NCBI GenBank assembly: GCA_965214795.1 | Contig: OZ243976.1 | Location: 2,852,001 to 2,916,000, forward strand | Direction of reading: 5' to 3' | Source: JAJDXW01 sp965214795 | Lineage (GTDB): Bacteria > Pseudomonadota > Gammaproteobacteria > HK1 | Length of the DNA stretch: 64,000 bases | Part shown: piece after piece, positions 41,800-50,447 of the stretch | Layout: every line of letters begins with the position of its first letter | How positions within the stretch are numbered: position 1 is the stretch's first letter | Made by a program: the position numbers and the translations under genes | The notes under the pieces: model-generated | The model's input: the letters and a program-made list of their open reading frames with translations, nothing else | The model's database searches: none | Told to the model about the DNA's origin: nothing

Positions 41800-42327
41800 T
41801 CAGCCTCGCGGGTTCCGACGACGGCTTCGCCATTCGCGGACGACGGCCACCCGCCAGGCGAGATGGGTTCCGTAGAAGCCGAGAATCGCGCCGACCGCAC
41901 CCATGATGGCGCATCCGAGAACCAGGGGCGGCCAGATGTCGGCGAACGTGGTGCGGAGCCAGTCGAGCGAGATCTCGAACTCGTCGAACCGGGTGGCGTC
42001 CGGCGACGCGCCGAGGACCCACGCCCCGATCATGTAGGCCCCGAAGAAGATGGGCCCCATGGTGAGCGGATTGGTGATCCAGCACATGACGGCGGCCACG
42101 GGGACGTTGCAGCCGACGTAAATGGAGACGGCGGTGGCGACCACCATCTGAAAGGGCATCGGGATCATCGAACAGAAGATGCCGATGGCCGCGGCGCGCG
42201 CCGTCGATCGGCGGTTGAGCCGCCAGAGATCGCGCTTGTCGAGAAGACGCCCGAAGAAGCCCATTCCGGCCTGCGACCGGATCTTCCGCGGTGCGGGGAG
42301 CCAGCGATTGAGGAAACGCCGCGGCAT
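41800..42327 (-). CDS. DUF2062 membrane protein
   Basis: A 175-residue protein. After a basic N-terminus, ARAAAIGIFCSMIPMPFQMVVATAVSIYVGCNVPVAAVMCWITNPLTMGPIFFGAYMIGAWVLG is the DUF2062 core with two to three helices and the typical TNPLTMGP motif; another helix follows. The biochemical role is unknown. The gene is commonly found next to lolCD-comEC in gammaproteobacteria, which supports the call. The C-terminus is basic (VVREWRSRRRNPRG). Confidence 0.9.
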   Translation of the reverse strand: MPRRFLNRWLPAPRKIRSQAGMGFFGRLLDKRDLWRLNRRSTARAAAIGIFCSMIPMPFQMVVATAVSIYVGCNVPVAAVMCWITNPLTMGPIFFGAYMIGAWVLGASPDATRFDEFEISLDWLRTTFADIWPPLVLGCAIMGAVGAILGFYGTHLAWRVAVVREWRSRRRNPRG

Positions 42328-42454
42328 TCGGCCTTCCGATCGACCCCTTCGTCGGTCTGTGGATTATCGGAGCGAAGCCCCCGTCCGACAATTCGGGCCG
42401 TCCGGGTGAATGGGACCGGGCTTCCGCCCACCATGCTCCGGACGGCGGCCCCCA

Positions 42455-42490
42455 GTCCTGCCGGTCCTGCCGGTCCTGCCGGTCCTGCCG
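42455..42490 (+). repeat. 9-bp tandem repeat, four perfect copies
   Basis: The unit gtcctgccg occurs four times in a row in the 236-bp gap between the DUF2062 gene and comEC. No gene covers it with confidence. It is a candidate variable-number repeat. Confidence 0.85.
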
Positions 42491-42563
42491 GCCCGGCCCA
42501 CCGCGGCGGGCCGGAGATCGCGGCCGAAGCGGCGTAGCGCGCGACCGGCGGACGGAGCGTACG

Positions 42564-44819
42564 TTGCGATCAGGGACGATCGCCTTCCTGCTCGGGGTCT
42601 GCGCACTTTACTGGTTCGAGGCGCTGCCCGGGCTCTGGACGGCCGCGCTGCTCCCGCCCGCAATCCACGCCGCGGCCACGAGCCGCCCCGCGGCCGCGGG
42701 CTGGTGTGCCGTCGGATTCCTCTGGGCGCTGCTGCATGCCCACGCGACCCTCACGGCCCGCCTCCCTTCCGCGCTGGACGGGGAGGACCTCGTCGTGACG
42801 GGGCGGATTGCCTCGATTCCGTCCGTCTGGCCGCATCGTACCCGGTTCGACTTCACGGTGGACTCCGGCCTCCCCCAGCGGGCGGGCCGACTGCGCCTCT
42901 CGTGGTACGGACACCCCCGGAGCGACCCGCCGGACCTCGCCACCGGCGAGACCTGGCGGCTCGTGGTCCGCCTGCGCTCGCCGCGCGGGCTTCGCAACCC
43001 GGGCGGTTTCGACTATGAGACCTGGCTGTTTCAGAACGGCTACTCGGGTCAGGGTTACGTGCGCGCCCGCGACCCCCGCAACCGAAGGATCGCGGCCGCG
43101 AACCGGGCGGACCCGGACCGGGTCCGGTTCTCACTGTCGCGGCGCTTGCGCGAGATCCCGGGGCTCGGTCCGGCCGGAGCCCTGGTCGAAGCGCTCGTGG
43201 TGGGGGTTCGCGATCGGATCTCCGATCACCAGCGGGAGATCCTGCGCCGGACGGGCACCGCCCATCTGCTCGCGATCTCCGGTCTGCACATCGGGCTCGC
43301 CGCCGGGCTCGGATTCGCGGCCGGACGGCTCGCGGGGCCGTGGGTCCTCCCGGTCCTGGCACCGGTACGCATCGGTGCGCTCGCGGGCATGGCGGTCGCG
43401 GCAGGATACGCGGCGCTGGCCGGCTTCTCGCTGCCGACCCGGAGGGCGCTCGTCATGGCCGCCGTGGTCCTCGGCGCCCTGCTCGTGCGCCGTCGACTGA
43501 CCGGGAGCACCGTATTCTGCCTCGGTCTGATGGGGGTCCTGGTCCTCGAGCCTTCGGCCGTGCTCGCCCCGGGCTTCTGGCTGTCGTTCTGCGCGGTCGC
43601 GGCGCTCCTCTACGGAATGGGCGGACGGCCGGACCCCGGCGGCTCGGTTCTGCGCTGGCGGCGCTGGGCCCTGCCCCAGTTCGTGGTCACGGTCGGTCTC
43701 GCTCCCCTCGTCATCCACTGGTTCGCCGAGCAACCGGCCGCGGGACCTCTCGCGAACGCGGTCGCCATCCCGTTCGTGGGCGTCATCGTGCTGCCCGCTC
43801 TGCTCGCGGGAAGCCTCTGCCTGTCGCTGCCGGGCCGATTGGCGGACCTGGCGGGGGAGGCCCTGGTCACGGCGGGGACGAAGGGGCTCGACCTTCTATG
43901 GACGTTCCTCGAACTCCTGGCGACTCAGGGGCCGCGTTATGTGCTCTCGGCGGAGCCCTCGCTTGCGACCACCGCCCTCGCGATGGTCGGGGCCGCGATA
44001 CTGCTCGCGCCTCCCGGCCTGCCCGGCCGCTGGACCGGCGCGCTGTGGCTCGCCCCTCTTCTGTGGTGGGCGCCGGTCGTTCCCGGCCCGGGGGAGGTGC
44101 GGGCCGCATTCCTCGATGTCGGGCACGGTCTCGCGGTGGTGGTCGAGACCCGGGAGCGGGTGCTCGTCTACGACACGGGGGACGGCTACGCGGCCGGGAT
44201 CGTCGGGTCCTACCTCGCGTGGCGGGGGAGAAGGAGCATCGACACGATCGTGGTCAGCCATGCGGACTCGGACCACCGGGGTGGCTATTCCGAGCTCGTC
44301 CGACGGTTTCCGGTGCGGCAGGTGCTCGCGAACGAGGGGGTGTCCGGTGCGGACCCGTGCGTCGCGGATCATTCCTGGGAATGGGACGAGGTCCGATTCA
44401 AGGTCCTGCACCCTCCGTCGTCCGCCTGGCGAGGGAACGACGGTTCGTGCGTGCTCCGGATCGCCGCGGCCGGCCGGGCGATACTGCTCACCGGGGATAT
44501 CGAGGCGCGGGCAGAGCGGTTGCTGGTGCGAAGCGCCCGCGACCTCCGCGCGGATCTCCTCTCCGCTCCGCACCACGGCAGCCGCACCTCCTCCGGCTCC
44601 GCCTTTCTCGACGCGACCGGGGTCCACCACGCGGTCTTCTCGGTCCGGCACGGCAACGCGTGGAACCTGCCGGATCCGGCCGTGCTCGAACGCTACCGGG
44701 CGCGCGGAGCCGTCATCCACCGTACGGACGAGCAGGGGGCGGTGATCGCGCTCATCCGCTCTTCGGGGGCCATCGAGTTTCGTCACTGGCGGCCCGGGCG
44801 GTTCTGGCATGCCCGGTGA
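42564..44819 (+). CDS. comEC: DNA uptake channel protein ComEC/Rec2
   Basis: A 751-residue protein with a TTG start. The N-terminal DUF4131 region has helices and an OB-like segment (VVTGRIASIPS), the central Competence domain contains AHLLAISGLHIGLAAGLGFAAGRLAG with about seven to ten helices, and the C-terminal metallo-beta-lactamase-like domain has VVSHADSDHRGGYSELVRRF and LSAPHHGSRTSS. ComEC forms the inner-membrane channel for single-stranded DNA in natural transformation. All three domains are intact, suggesting a functional protein. No ribosome-binding site of note precedes the TTG. Confidence 0.93.
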   Translation: MRSGTIAFLLGVCALYWFEALPGLWTAALLPPAIHAAATSRPAAAGWCAVGFLWALLHAHATLTARLPSALDGEDLVVTGRIASIPSVWPHRTRFDFTVDSGLPQRAGRLRLSWYGHPRSDPPDLATGETWRLVVRLRSPRGLRNPGGFDYETWLFQNGYSGQGYVRARDPRNRRIAAANRADPDRVRFSLSRRLREIPGLGPAGALVEALVVGVRDRISDHQREILRRTGTAHLLAISGLHIGLAAGLGFAAGRLAGPWVLPVLAPVRIGALAGMAVAAGYAALAGFSLPTRRALVMAAVVLGALLVRRRLTGSTVFCLGLMGVLVLEPSAVLAPGFWLSFCAVAALLYGMGGRPDPGGSVLRWRRWALPQFVVTVGLAPLVIHWFAEQPAAGPLANAVAIPFVGVIVLPALLAGSLCLSLPGRLADLAGEALVTAGTKGLDLLWTFLELLATQGPRYVLSAEPSLATTALAMVGAAILLAPPGLPGRWTGALWLAPLLWWAPVVPGPGEVRAAFLDVGHGLAVVVETRERVLVYDTGDGYAAGIVGSYLAWRGRRSIDTIVVSHADSDHRGGYSELVRRFPVRQVLANEGVSGADPCVADHSWEWDEVRFKVLHPPSSAWRGNDGSCVLRIAAAGRAILLTGDIEARAERLLVRSARDLRADLLSAPHHGSRTSSGSAFLDATGVHHAVFSVRHGNAWNLPDPAVLERYRARGAVIHRTDEQGAVIALIRSSGAIEFRHWRPGRFWHAR

Positions 44820-45035
44820 TCCCGTCCCGGGCCGGGGCCTCGAACCCGGGCCCGGCAAGGCTGCCCGCCCGCCCGCGACGGAGACGGTCCCTGGTGTCCG
44901 GTACACTTGCCGCCCGGCGGGAAGAAGAGAGGATCCCGGCCCGCCAGGGGCCGCGAGACCCGAACGGAGGACGCGGCCGCCCGACCGGGCTTCTTCCGTG
45001 ATCCGGGGAGGCGAGCCGGTCCATCTGTGGGATGC
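44820..45035 (+). other. Gap after comEC, nothing recognised
   Basis: The 216 bp between comEC and an R3 element contain no convincing gene, tRNA or terminator. In many gammaproteobacteria exbB and exbD (or msbA) lie between comEC and lpxK; neither is present here. GGTACACT at about 44900 could be a -10 region for lpxK but lacks a clear -35. Confidence 0.4.
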
Positions 45036-45290
45036 AGGGCTCGTTTGGTGTCCGGCGACGGGTGAACCGGACCTGTTCGGCAGGCCATCGGGGAGCGCGT
45101 CCGGTCGTCCGCGGGTCGGTTCGAGCCTCATGAAGCGGCCCTCGACCGCGCGGCCGGCCGAGCCGCACCCGCGGCCGGCGCTCGGTCACTAGAAAACGCG
45201 CATGGACGGGCCGCCCGCCCCGTCGCACGAAAAGGTCCGGCGTCGCGAAGACGGCCCACCTGGGTCTGTTTTCACAGCAAAAATGGCTCC
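45036..45290. mobile_element. R3 element copy 3, long form (255 bp)
   Basis: Exactly as long as the copy at 23260. The core (45036 to ~45197) lies first, then the extra module in inverted orientation (CGCGCATGGACGGGCC... to ...TTTTCACAGCAAAAATGGCTCC). Relative to the 23260 copy, core and module are therefore inverted with respect to each other. The ends are related inverted repeats (AGGGCTCGTTTGGTG; inward GGAGCCATTTTTGCTG). Flanking sequences tctgtgggatgc and gaggtggaacgc match at 7 of 12, a weak trace of duplication. The right end lies 3 bp before the apparent lpxK start. Confidence 0.75.
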
Positions 45291-45293
45291 GAG

Positions 45294-46286
45294 GTGGAAC
45301 GCATCGCTTTCCGTATTCCGGATGACATGTGGTACGGGCGCCGGGCCTGGGGGCGGCGGCTGGCCCTTCTGTCCCTTCCGTACGCGGCGGCCGTGCGGGT
45401 TCGCCGGGCCCTGTTCCGGTGCGGCCTGCGGAGGTCTCACCGGATCGGAGTGCCCGTGGTGGTCGTCGGCAACATCGCGGTCGGCGGCACCGGGAAGACG
45501 CCCCTCGTCGTCTGGCTGGTCCGATGCCTTCGCGAGCACGGATACCGTCCCGGGGTGCTCTGTTCGGGCTACGGAGGAACGGGGGGCGACTGGCCGCGAC
45601 ACGTGCGGGAAGACTCCGACCCCGCCGAGGTCGGAGACGAGGCGGTGCTGGTCGCCAAGCGGGGCGGGTGTCCGGTGGTGGCGGGTCGGGATCGTGTCGC
45701 GGCGGCCCGGTCGTTGCTCCACCGCTCCGATTGCGACATCGTGGTGTCCGACGACGGCTTGCAGCATTACCGCCTCGCCCGGGACCTCGAGATCGCGGTG
45801 CTGGACGGCCTGCGCCGCCACGGGACGGGCTGGTGCCTTCCCGCCGGCCCGCTGCGCGAGCCGGTCTCGCGTCTGGAGTCGGTCGACTTCGTGGTCGCCA
45901 AGGGTTCCGCCCGGGCAGGAGAGTATCGAATGGATCTCGCCGGAAGGACGCTCCGGCTGGCCGCGGACGACTCCATCGAGGTCGATGCGGCGGCGCTCGC
46001 CGCGACCCCCGTACACGCAGTGGCGGGAATCGGCAACCCCGCGTCGTTCTTCGGATGCCTGCGGGGCCTCGGGTTGCGGATCGTTCCCCGCGAGTTCCCC
46101 GATCACCACCCGTTCTCGGCCGGAGACATCGAGTTCCCGGACGATCGCCCGGTCATCATGACCGAGAAGGATGCGGTCAAGTGTCGAGGGTTCGCGAGGG
46201 AGCGGCATTGGTACCTGCCGGTCGATGCCGAAGTCGACCCGGCCTTCGAGTCGGACCTGATCGCCCGGCTCTCCGGGAACGCATGA
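45294..46286 (+). CDS. lpxK: Tetraacyldisaccharide 4'-kinase
   Basis: A 330-residue protein from GTG 45294; an in-frame ATG at 45327 is an alternative start, and neither has a strong ribosome-binding site. VPVVVVGNIAVGGTGKTPLVVWLVRCL contains the unusual P-loop (GGTGKTP) of LpxK, and DDGLQHYRLARDLEIAVLDG and the terminal VIMTEKDAVKC are conserved. It phosphorylates the 4' position of the lipid A precursor at the inner membrane. The R3 element ends right before the start, so its upstream control has been remodelled. It overlaps kdsB by 4 bp. Confidence 0.94.
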   Translation: MERIAFRIPDDMWYGRRAWGRRLALLSLPYAAAVRVRRALFRCGLRRSHRIGVPVVVVGNIAVGGTGKTPLVVWLVRCLREHGYRPGVLCSGYGGTGGDWPRHVREDSDPAEVGDEAVLVAKRGGCPVVAGRDRVAAARSLLHRSDCDIVVSDDGLQHYRLARDLEIAVLDGLRRHGTGWCLPAGPLREPVSRLESVDFVVAKGSARAGEYRMDLAGRTLRLAADDSIEVDAAALAATPVHAVAGIGNPASFFGCLRGLGLRIVPREFPDHHPFSAGDIEFPDDRPVIMTEKDAVKCRGFARERHWYLPVDAEVDPAFESDLIARLSGNA

Positions 46287-47041
46287 CGGACGAACGCTTC
46301 ATCGTGGTCATTCCCGCGCGGCTCGCTTCGACGCGGCTGCCCGGGAAGGTGCTGCTCGACATCGCGGGCAAGCCGATGGTCCGACACGTCCACGAAAGGG
46401 CCTGCGAGAGTGGGGCCGCGCGCGTGATCGTGGCCGTGGACGACGAACGGGTCACCAACGCGCTGGCCGGAGCGGAGACCTGCCGCACGTCGGTCGCCCA
46501 CCGTTCCGGCACCGAACGGATCGCGGAAGTCGTCGAACGGATGGCGATTCCTCCCGATACGATCATCGTCAACGCGCAGGCCGACGAGCCCCTGATCCCT
46601 CCCGTGCTCATCCGTCAGGCGGCCGCCAACCTCGCCGCGCGGGGCGCCGCGGACGTGGCAACGCTGTGCGAGCCGATCGTGTCGGCGGACGAGGTATTCG
46701 ACCCGAACGTGGTGAAGGTCGTCCGCGACGATGCGGGGTTCGCCCTGTACTTCAGCCGCGCCCCCATTCCGTGGCAGCGGGCCGGATTTCCCCACCGCGA
46801 AGGCTGGCGCACCGGGGCGCACTTCCGCCACCTCGGTCTCTACGCGTACCGCGCCCGCTTCGTGCGCAGCTACGTGGGGCTCCCGCCCGGCCTGCTCGAA
46901 GCCGCGGAATCGCTGGAGCAGCTCCGGGTGCTGGCCCATGGCGGGAGGATCCACGTGGACGTGGCGGCGGCGGCGCCGGGGCCGGGCGTCGACACCGAGG
47001 CCGACCTCGCCAGGGTCCGCGTGCTCGCCGGCGGAGATTGA
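46283..47041 (+). CDS. kdsB: 3-deoxy-manno-octulosonate cytidylyltransferase
   Basis: A 252-residue protein. FIVVIPARLASTRLPGKVLLDIAGKPMV is the N-terminal nucleotide-binding motif, HRSGTERIAEVVERM and VNAQADEPLIPP are in the active site; the usual VNxQGDEP reads VNAQADEP here. HLGLYAYRARFVRSYVGLPPGLLEAAESLEQLRVL is typical of KdsB. It activates KDO as CMP-KDO for lipopolysaccharide. It is coupled to lpxK by an ATGA overlap. Confidence 0.95.
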   Translation: MTDERFIVVIPARLASTRLPGKVLLDIAGKPMVRHVHERACESGAARVIVAVDDERVTNALAGAETCRTSVAHRSGTERIAEVVERMAIPPDTIIVNAQADEPLIPPVLIRQAAANLAARGAADVATLCEPIVSADEVFDPNVVKVVRDDAGFALYFSRAPIPWQRAGFPHREGWRTGAHFRHLGLYAYRARFVRSYVGLPPGLLEAAESLEQLRVLAHGGRIHVDVAAAAPGPGVDTEADLARVRVLAGGD

Positions 47042-47043
47042 AG

Positions 47044-47790
47044 ATGCACCGGCCGTACCGGCGCTTTGCCCGTAATCGGGCCGGCCGGGACTTCGTGGTC
47101 GGGGACATCCACGGGATGTTCCCGGCCATGCGCGACCTGCTGGCGCTCGTGCGGTTCGACGAGGAGCGCGATCGGCTCTTCTCGGTGGGCGATCTGATCG
47201 ACCGCGGGCCTTGCTCGCACGAAGCGATCGACTGGCTCGCGCGGCCGTGGTTCCACGCGGTTCGCGGCAACCACGAGCAGTTCCTTCTCGACTCCGACGA
47301 TCCGTCCATACTGGACCTGTGGGTCGGGTACAACGGAGGGGGCTGGTGGCTCGACCGTGGACCCGGCGAGCGCGAAGCATTCCGCGAGGCATGCGCCGCC
47401 CTTCCCGTCGCGATCGAGATCGACGCGTCGCAGGGGAGGGTGGGGGTGGTCCACGCGGACGCGCCCCGTTCGAACTCGTGGCCGGACTTCCTCTCCCGCC
47501 TGGAGTCGGGGGATGAACGCGTCGTCGAGCACGCGCTGTGGTCGCGCGAACGGATCTCCGCGGGGTTCTCCGGGCCCGTGTCGGGAGTGGATCTCGTCCT
47601 CTGCGGTCACACGCCGACGACGCGGATCGTCGAGGCGGAGAACGTCCGGTTCATCGACACCGGGGCGGTATACGGGCAGTTCGCGAGCGCCCGGCTGACC
47701 ATGGTCGAGATCGAGCCGGGGTGGTGCCGGGCGGTATCCGTTCCGACCAGCGGACAGCCGTTTCGCACTCGTTCACCGGGAGGACGATGA
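47044..47790 (+). CDS. Calcineurin-like metallophosphatase (PphA/PrpA-like)
   Basis: A 248-residue protein. The motifs GDIHG near residue 20, GDLIDRGP, GNHE and CGHTPTTR are the metal-binding set of bacterial serine/threonine (diadenosine) phosphoesterases. WVGYNGGGWWLD matches the PphA/PrpA subgroup better than ApaH. It probably dephosphorylates phosphoproteins or a nucleotide such as Ap4A with Mn2+. It follows kdsB by 2 bp, so is the last gene of the lpxK-kdsB operon. Confidence 0.85.
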   Translation: MHRPYRRFARNRAGRDFVVGDIHGMFPAMRDLLALVRFDEERDRLFSVGDLIDRGPCSHEAIDWLARPWFHAVRGNHEQFLLDSDDPSILDLWVGYNGGGWWLDRGPGEREAFREACAALPVAIEIDASQGRVGVVHADAPRSNSWPDFLSRLESGDERVVEHALWSRERISAGFSGPVSGVDLVLCGHTPTTRIVEAENVRFIDTGAVYGQFASARLTMVEIEPGWCRAVSVPTSGQPFRTRSPGGR

Positions 47791-48047
47791 CCGGGTGCAT
47801 CCGCTCTTCGACGCGGCGCGGCGCCTGCCGGAACCCACGGATCCGCTCGCCCGGCCGGACCCGGCCGGGAGCTCGTTCGATTCGGACCCACCCTTCCTCG
47901 CCGCCCGGCTCGTAGCGCGGGTCCGGCCGGTCACCGCTCAGGGAGCGGTGTGCGAAGCGGAAACCGGGTGGGACTGCCGGCCCACGCACCGCCGCGCCGC
48001 CCGCCTTCCACTGCGTTCTCGCGGGAGAAGCCGGCAGGAACCCCGCG

Positions 48048-48266
48048 CTACCGCGCCCGGTAGACGATCCTTCCCTTCGTCAGGTCGTAGGGCGTCAACT
48101 GAACGGTGACCTTGTCACCGGTCAGGATGCGGATGTAGTTCTTTCGCATCTTTCCCGAGATGTGGGCGGTGACGGTGTGTCCGTTCTCGAGCTCGACGCG
48201 AAACATGGTGTTAGGCAACGTCTCGGCGACGATGCCTTCCATTTCGATATGGTCTTCTTTCGGCAA
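48048..48266 (-). CDS. infA: Translation initiation factor IF-1
   Basis: From TTG 48266 the protein has 72 residues, the exact family length, and begins (M)PKEDHIEMEGIVAETL; the rest (GHTVTAHISGKMRKNYIRIL, VTVQLTPYDLTKGRI) is almost the textbook IF-1 OB fold. A second TTG lies two codons upstream (48272). An ATG at 48344 would add an extension unlike any IF-1. IF-1 blocks the A site during initiation. The aat-infA neighbourhood is typical. Confidence 0.95.
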   Translation of the reverse strand: MPKEDHIEMEGIVAETLPNTMFRVELENGHTVTAHISGKMRKNYIRILTGDKVTVQLTPYDLTKGRIVYRAR

Positions 48267-48345
48267 GCGCAACCCCCGTTCCTCGAGACCGGGGGATATT
48301 CTCCGGGCTGGAGCCGCGGTTGGCAAGGAAATCGGGCCGTTCATC

Positions 48346-48364
48346 AGGGCTTGTTTTTTGTCCG
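48346..48364. mobile_element. R3 solo end (fragment)
   Basis: AGGGCTTGTTTTTTGTCCG is the left terminal repeat of the R3 family (compare 62653-62671 and the inward-read right end of the 29757 copy). The sequence that follows (cccggcgagcggggtg) departs from the R3 core. It lies between infA and aat, about 80 bp upstream of the infA start. It is probably a truncated copy, or a remnant after excision. Confidence 0.5.
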
Positions 48365-48404
48365 CCCGGCGAGCGGGGTGAGGCGATGAAGGATCATCCC
48401 CGCA

Positions 48405-49070
48405 TTACCTTCGGGGCGGGAGGGCACCGGGACCCATGCAATGGTGGAGGATGGCGAGAAACTCCTCGCGCGGAACGAGGCGCGCTCCCATCCGCAAGAG
48501 GTGCTCGTTCGGGACCTGGCAGTCGATGAGGGCATATCCTTTCGCGCACAGGAAGGCAAGGGCGGCCTTGGAAGCGTCCGAAACCCGCGAGAACATGGAC
48601 TCGCCGCAGAAGACCGACCCCGTTTCGACGCCGTAGAGCCCTCCCGCCAGCATCCCCTCGCGCCAGCACTCGATCGAGCGGGCGTGCCCCGCCGCGTGGA
48701 GGGCGCAATACGCTTCGCGCATCTCCGGGGTGATCCAGGTCCCGGGGCCGCCGTCCCTCCTCGGAGCGGCACAGCCCTTCACGACCTCGGCGAACGCGGC
48801 GTTCTCGGTTATCCGGAACTCGTTCCGGCGCAGCCGGCGGCGCAGGCGCCGGGAGACCCGGAGCTCGGCCGGCACGATGACGGTGCGAGGGTCCGGTGAC
48901 CACCACAGGATCGGCCCGCCGCCCGAGTACCAGGGGAATATTCCGCGCCGGTAGGCCCGAATCAGACGGCCGACCCCGAGATCGCCGCCGACGGCGAGGG
49001 GGCGGTCTCCGGGGGCGCTTCGGGGGTCCGGAAAGGTATCCGGCGGCGAGCCCGGATCGATGAACCACGT
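48405..49070 (-). CDS. aat: Leucyl/phenylalanyl-tRNA-protein transferase, start codon unclear
   Basis: The protein core matches Aat: PLAVGGDLGVGRLIRAYRRGIFPWYS, GGPILWWSPDPRTVIVP, TWITPEMREAYCALHAAGHARSIECW and SVFCGESMFSRVSDASKAAL. It adds Leu or Phe to N-terminal Arg/Lys, marking proteins for ClpAP through the N-end rule. No ATG, GTG or TTG lies in frame between the trxB stop (49138) and the conserved domain. I place the start at 49070, where an ACG stands at the expected Met position (TWFIDPGS). The next in-frame ATG upstream is at 49277, inside trxB. A GTG at 49068 is out of frame. Confidence 0.85.
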   Translation of the reverse strand, partial: TWFIDPGSPPDTFPDPRSAPGDRPLAVGGDLGVGRLIRAYRRGIFPWYSGGGPILWWSPDPRTVIVPAELRVSRRLRRRLRRNEFRITENAAFAEVVKGCAAPRRDGGPGTWITPEMREAYCALHAAGHARSIECWREGMLAGGLYGVETGSVFCGESMFSRVSDASKAALAFLCAKGYALIDCQVPNEHLLRMGARLVPREEFLAILHHCMGPGALPPRR

Positions 49071-49137
49071 CGCGCCGGCGGGGAGGTCGGGGCGAGGCCT
49101 CCGCGCGTCCCCGTCTTCCGAGGCCGGACGGTCGGGG

Positions 49138-50097
49138 TCACGCGAGGGATTCGAGGTACTTCTCCGCGTCGAGGGCGGCCATGCACCCGCTCCCGGCCGA
49201 GGTGACGGCCTGGCGGTAGACCGGGTCGGCCACGTCGCCGGCCGCGAACACGCCCGGTATGCTGGTCTCGGTGGCATTGCCGGCAAGCCCGCTCCGGATC
49301 TGGATGTACCCGCCCTGCATGTCGAGCTGTCCGTCGAACAGGGCCGTGTTCGGGGTGTGTCCGATCGCGATGAACACCCCCTCGACCCCGAGCTCGCGGA
49401 ACGCACCGGACCCGGTGCTCCGGATCCGAAGGCCGGTCACCCCGGAGCCGTCTCCCAGCACCTCGTCCACGACGTGGTTCCACCGGATTGCGACATTCGC
49501 GTCCCGGGTCTTCGCCTCGAGCCGCTCGGCCAGGATCTTCTCCGCCCGAAAGCGGTCCCGGCGGTGGACCACGTCCACCGTGGAGGCGATGTTCGAGAGG
49601 TAGAGCGCCTCCTCGACCGCCGTGTTGCCTCCCCCGACCACCGCAACCGGCCTGTCCTTGAAGAAGAAGCCGTCACAGGTCGCGCAGGCCGACACCCCGG
49701 CCCCCCGGTACCGCTCCTCCGAGGGAAGGCCGAGATACTTCGCCGATGCGCCGGTCGCGATGATGAGCGCATCGCAGGTGTAGACGCTCTCGTCGCCGAC
49801 CAGGCGAAAGGGACGCTCGAGAAGGTGCGCGGTGTGGACGTGATCGAATATCGACTCGGTGCCGAATCGCTGCGTATGGGCGTGCATGCGGGCCATGAGA
49901 TCCGGCCCCTGCAACCCCTCCGTATCGCCCGGCCAGTTGTCGACGTCGGTGGTGGTGGTCATCTGCCCGCCCATCTCCAAGCCGGTGATCATGACCGGGT
50001 GGAGATTCGCACGCGCCGCGTACAGGGCCGCCGTGCACCCGGCCGGACCCGAGCCGAGGATGAGGAGCCGGCAGTGCCGGGGGGCGTCATGAGGCAT
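49138..50097 (-). CDS. trxB: Thioredoxin reductase
   Basis: A 319-residue flavoprotein. LLILGSGPAGCTAALYAARA binds FAD, ACATCDGFFFKDRPVAVVGGGNTAVEEALYLS contains the redox CATC pair (near residue 142) and the NADPH site, and GVFAAGDVADPVYRQAVTSAGSGCMAALDAEKYL is the conserved C-terminus. It reduces thioredoxin with NADPH. It is divergent from ftsK, the usual trxB/ftsK-lolA-rarA-serS arrangement. Confidence 0.97.
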   Translation of the reverse strand: MPHDAPRHCRLLILGSGPAGCTAALYAARANLHPVMITGLEMGGQMTTTTDVDNWPGDTEGLQGPDLMARMHAHTQRFGTESIFDHVHTAHLLERPFRLVGDESVYTCDALIIATGASAKYLGLPSEERYRGAGVSACATCDGFFFKDRPVAVVGGGNTAVEEALYLSNIASTVDVVHRRDRFRAEKILAERLEAKTRDANVAIRWNHVVDEVLGDGSGVTGLRIRSTGSGAFRELGVEGVFIAIGHTPNTALFDGQLDMQGGYIQIRSGLAGNATETSIPGVFAAGDVADPVYRQAVTSAGSGCMAALDAEKYLESLA

Positions 50098-50366
50098 GTC
50101 GAAGGCTCGGCTGAAGGAGGCTCGGTTGCAGCGGGGTTCAAGGGACCGGGAGCCGGCCCCCGCGGTGCACCGCGGGGGCCGGCTGCGGACGGCATTCTAT
50201 ACCGAGCCGCGTCCGGCGCCGCCGCACGGGCTCGCCTGGCTCGCCTGGCTCGACAGGGGCGACCGCCGTTCGCCGGTATGGCTCGCATCGGATCGCCGAG
50301 GCGCCCCGATCTCCCGCGGCCGGAATGGAATGGATGCGGAACCGAAGACCGAGTATCACCGTTTGA

Positions 50367-50395
50367 TTGAGACGGGTGTCGATTCAAGGGATAAT
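50367..50395 (+). promoter_or_regulatory. Sigma-70-type promoter for ftsK-lolA-rarA-serS
   Basis: TTGAGA (50367-50372) and GATAAT (50390-50395) are 17 bases apart. Transcription would start near 50402, leaving a leader of about 46 bases before the ftsK ATG at 50448. This also argues against translation starting at the in-frame TTG at 50367. Confidence 0.7.
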
Positions 50396-50447
50396 TTCGG
50401 GACGTTCCAGGCTCGGCAATCACCGGTTGGCGCAGATCAATCCACCG

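Noticed and set aside
48267..48344. N-terminal extension of infA from ATG 48344
   Set aside because: IF-1 is a 72-residue protein, and the TTG at 48266 gives exactly that; the extension shows no similarity.
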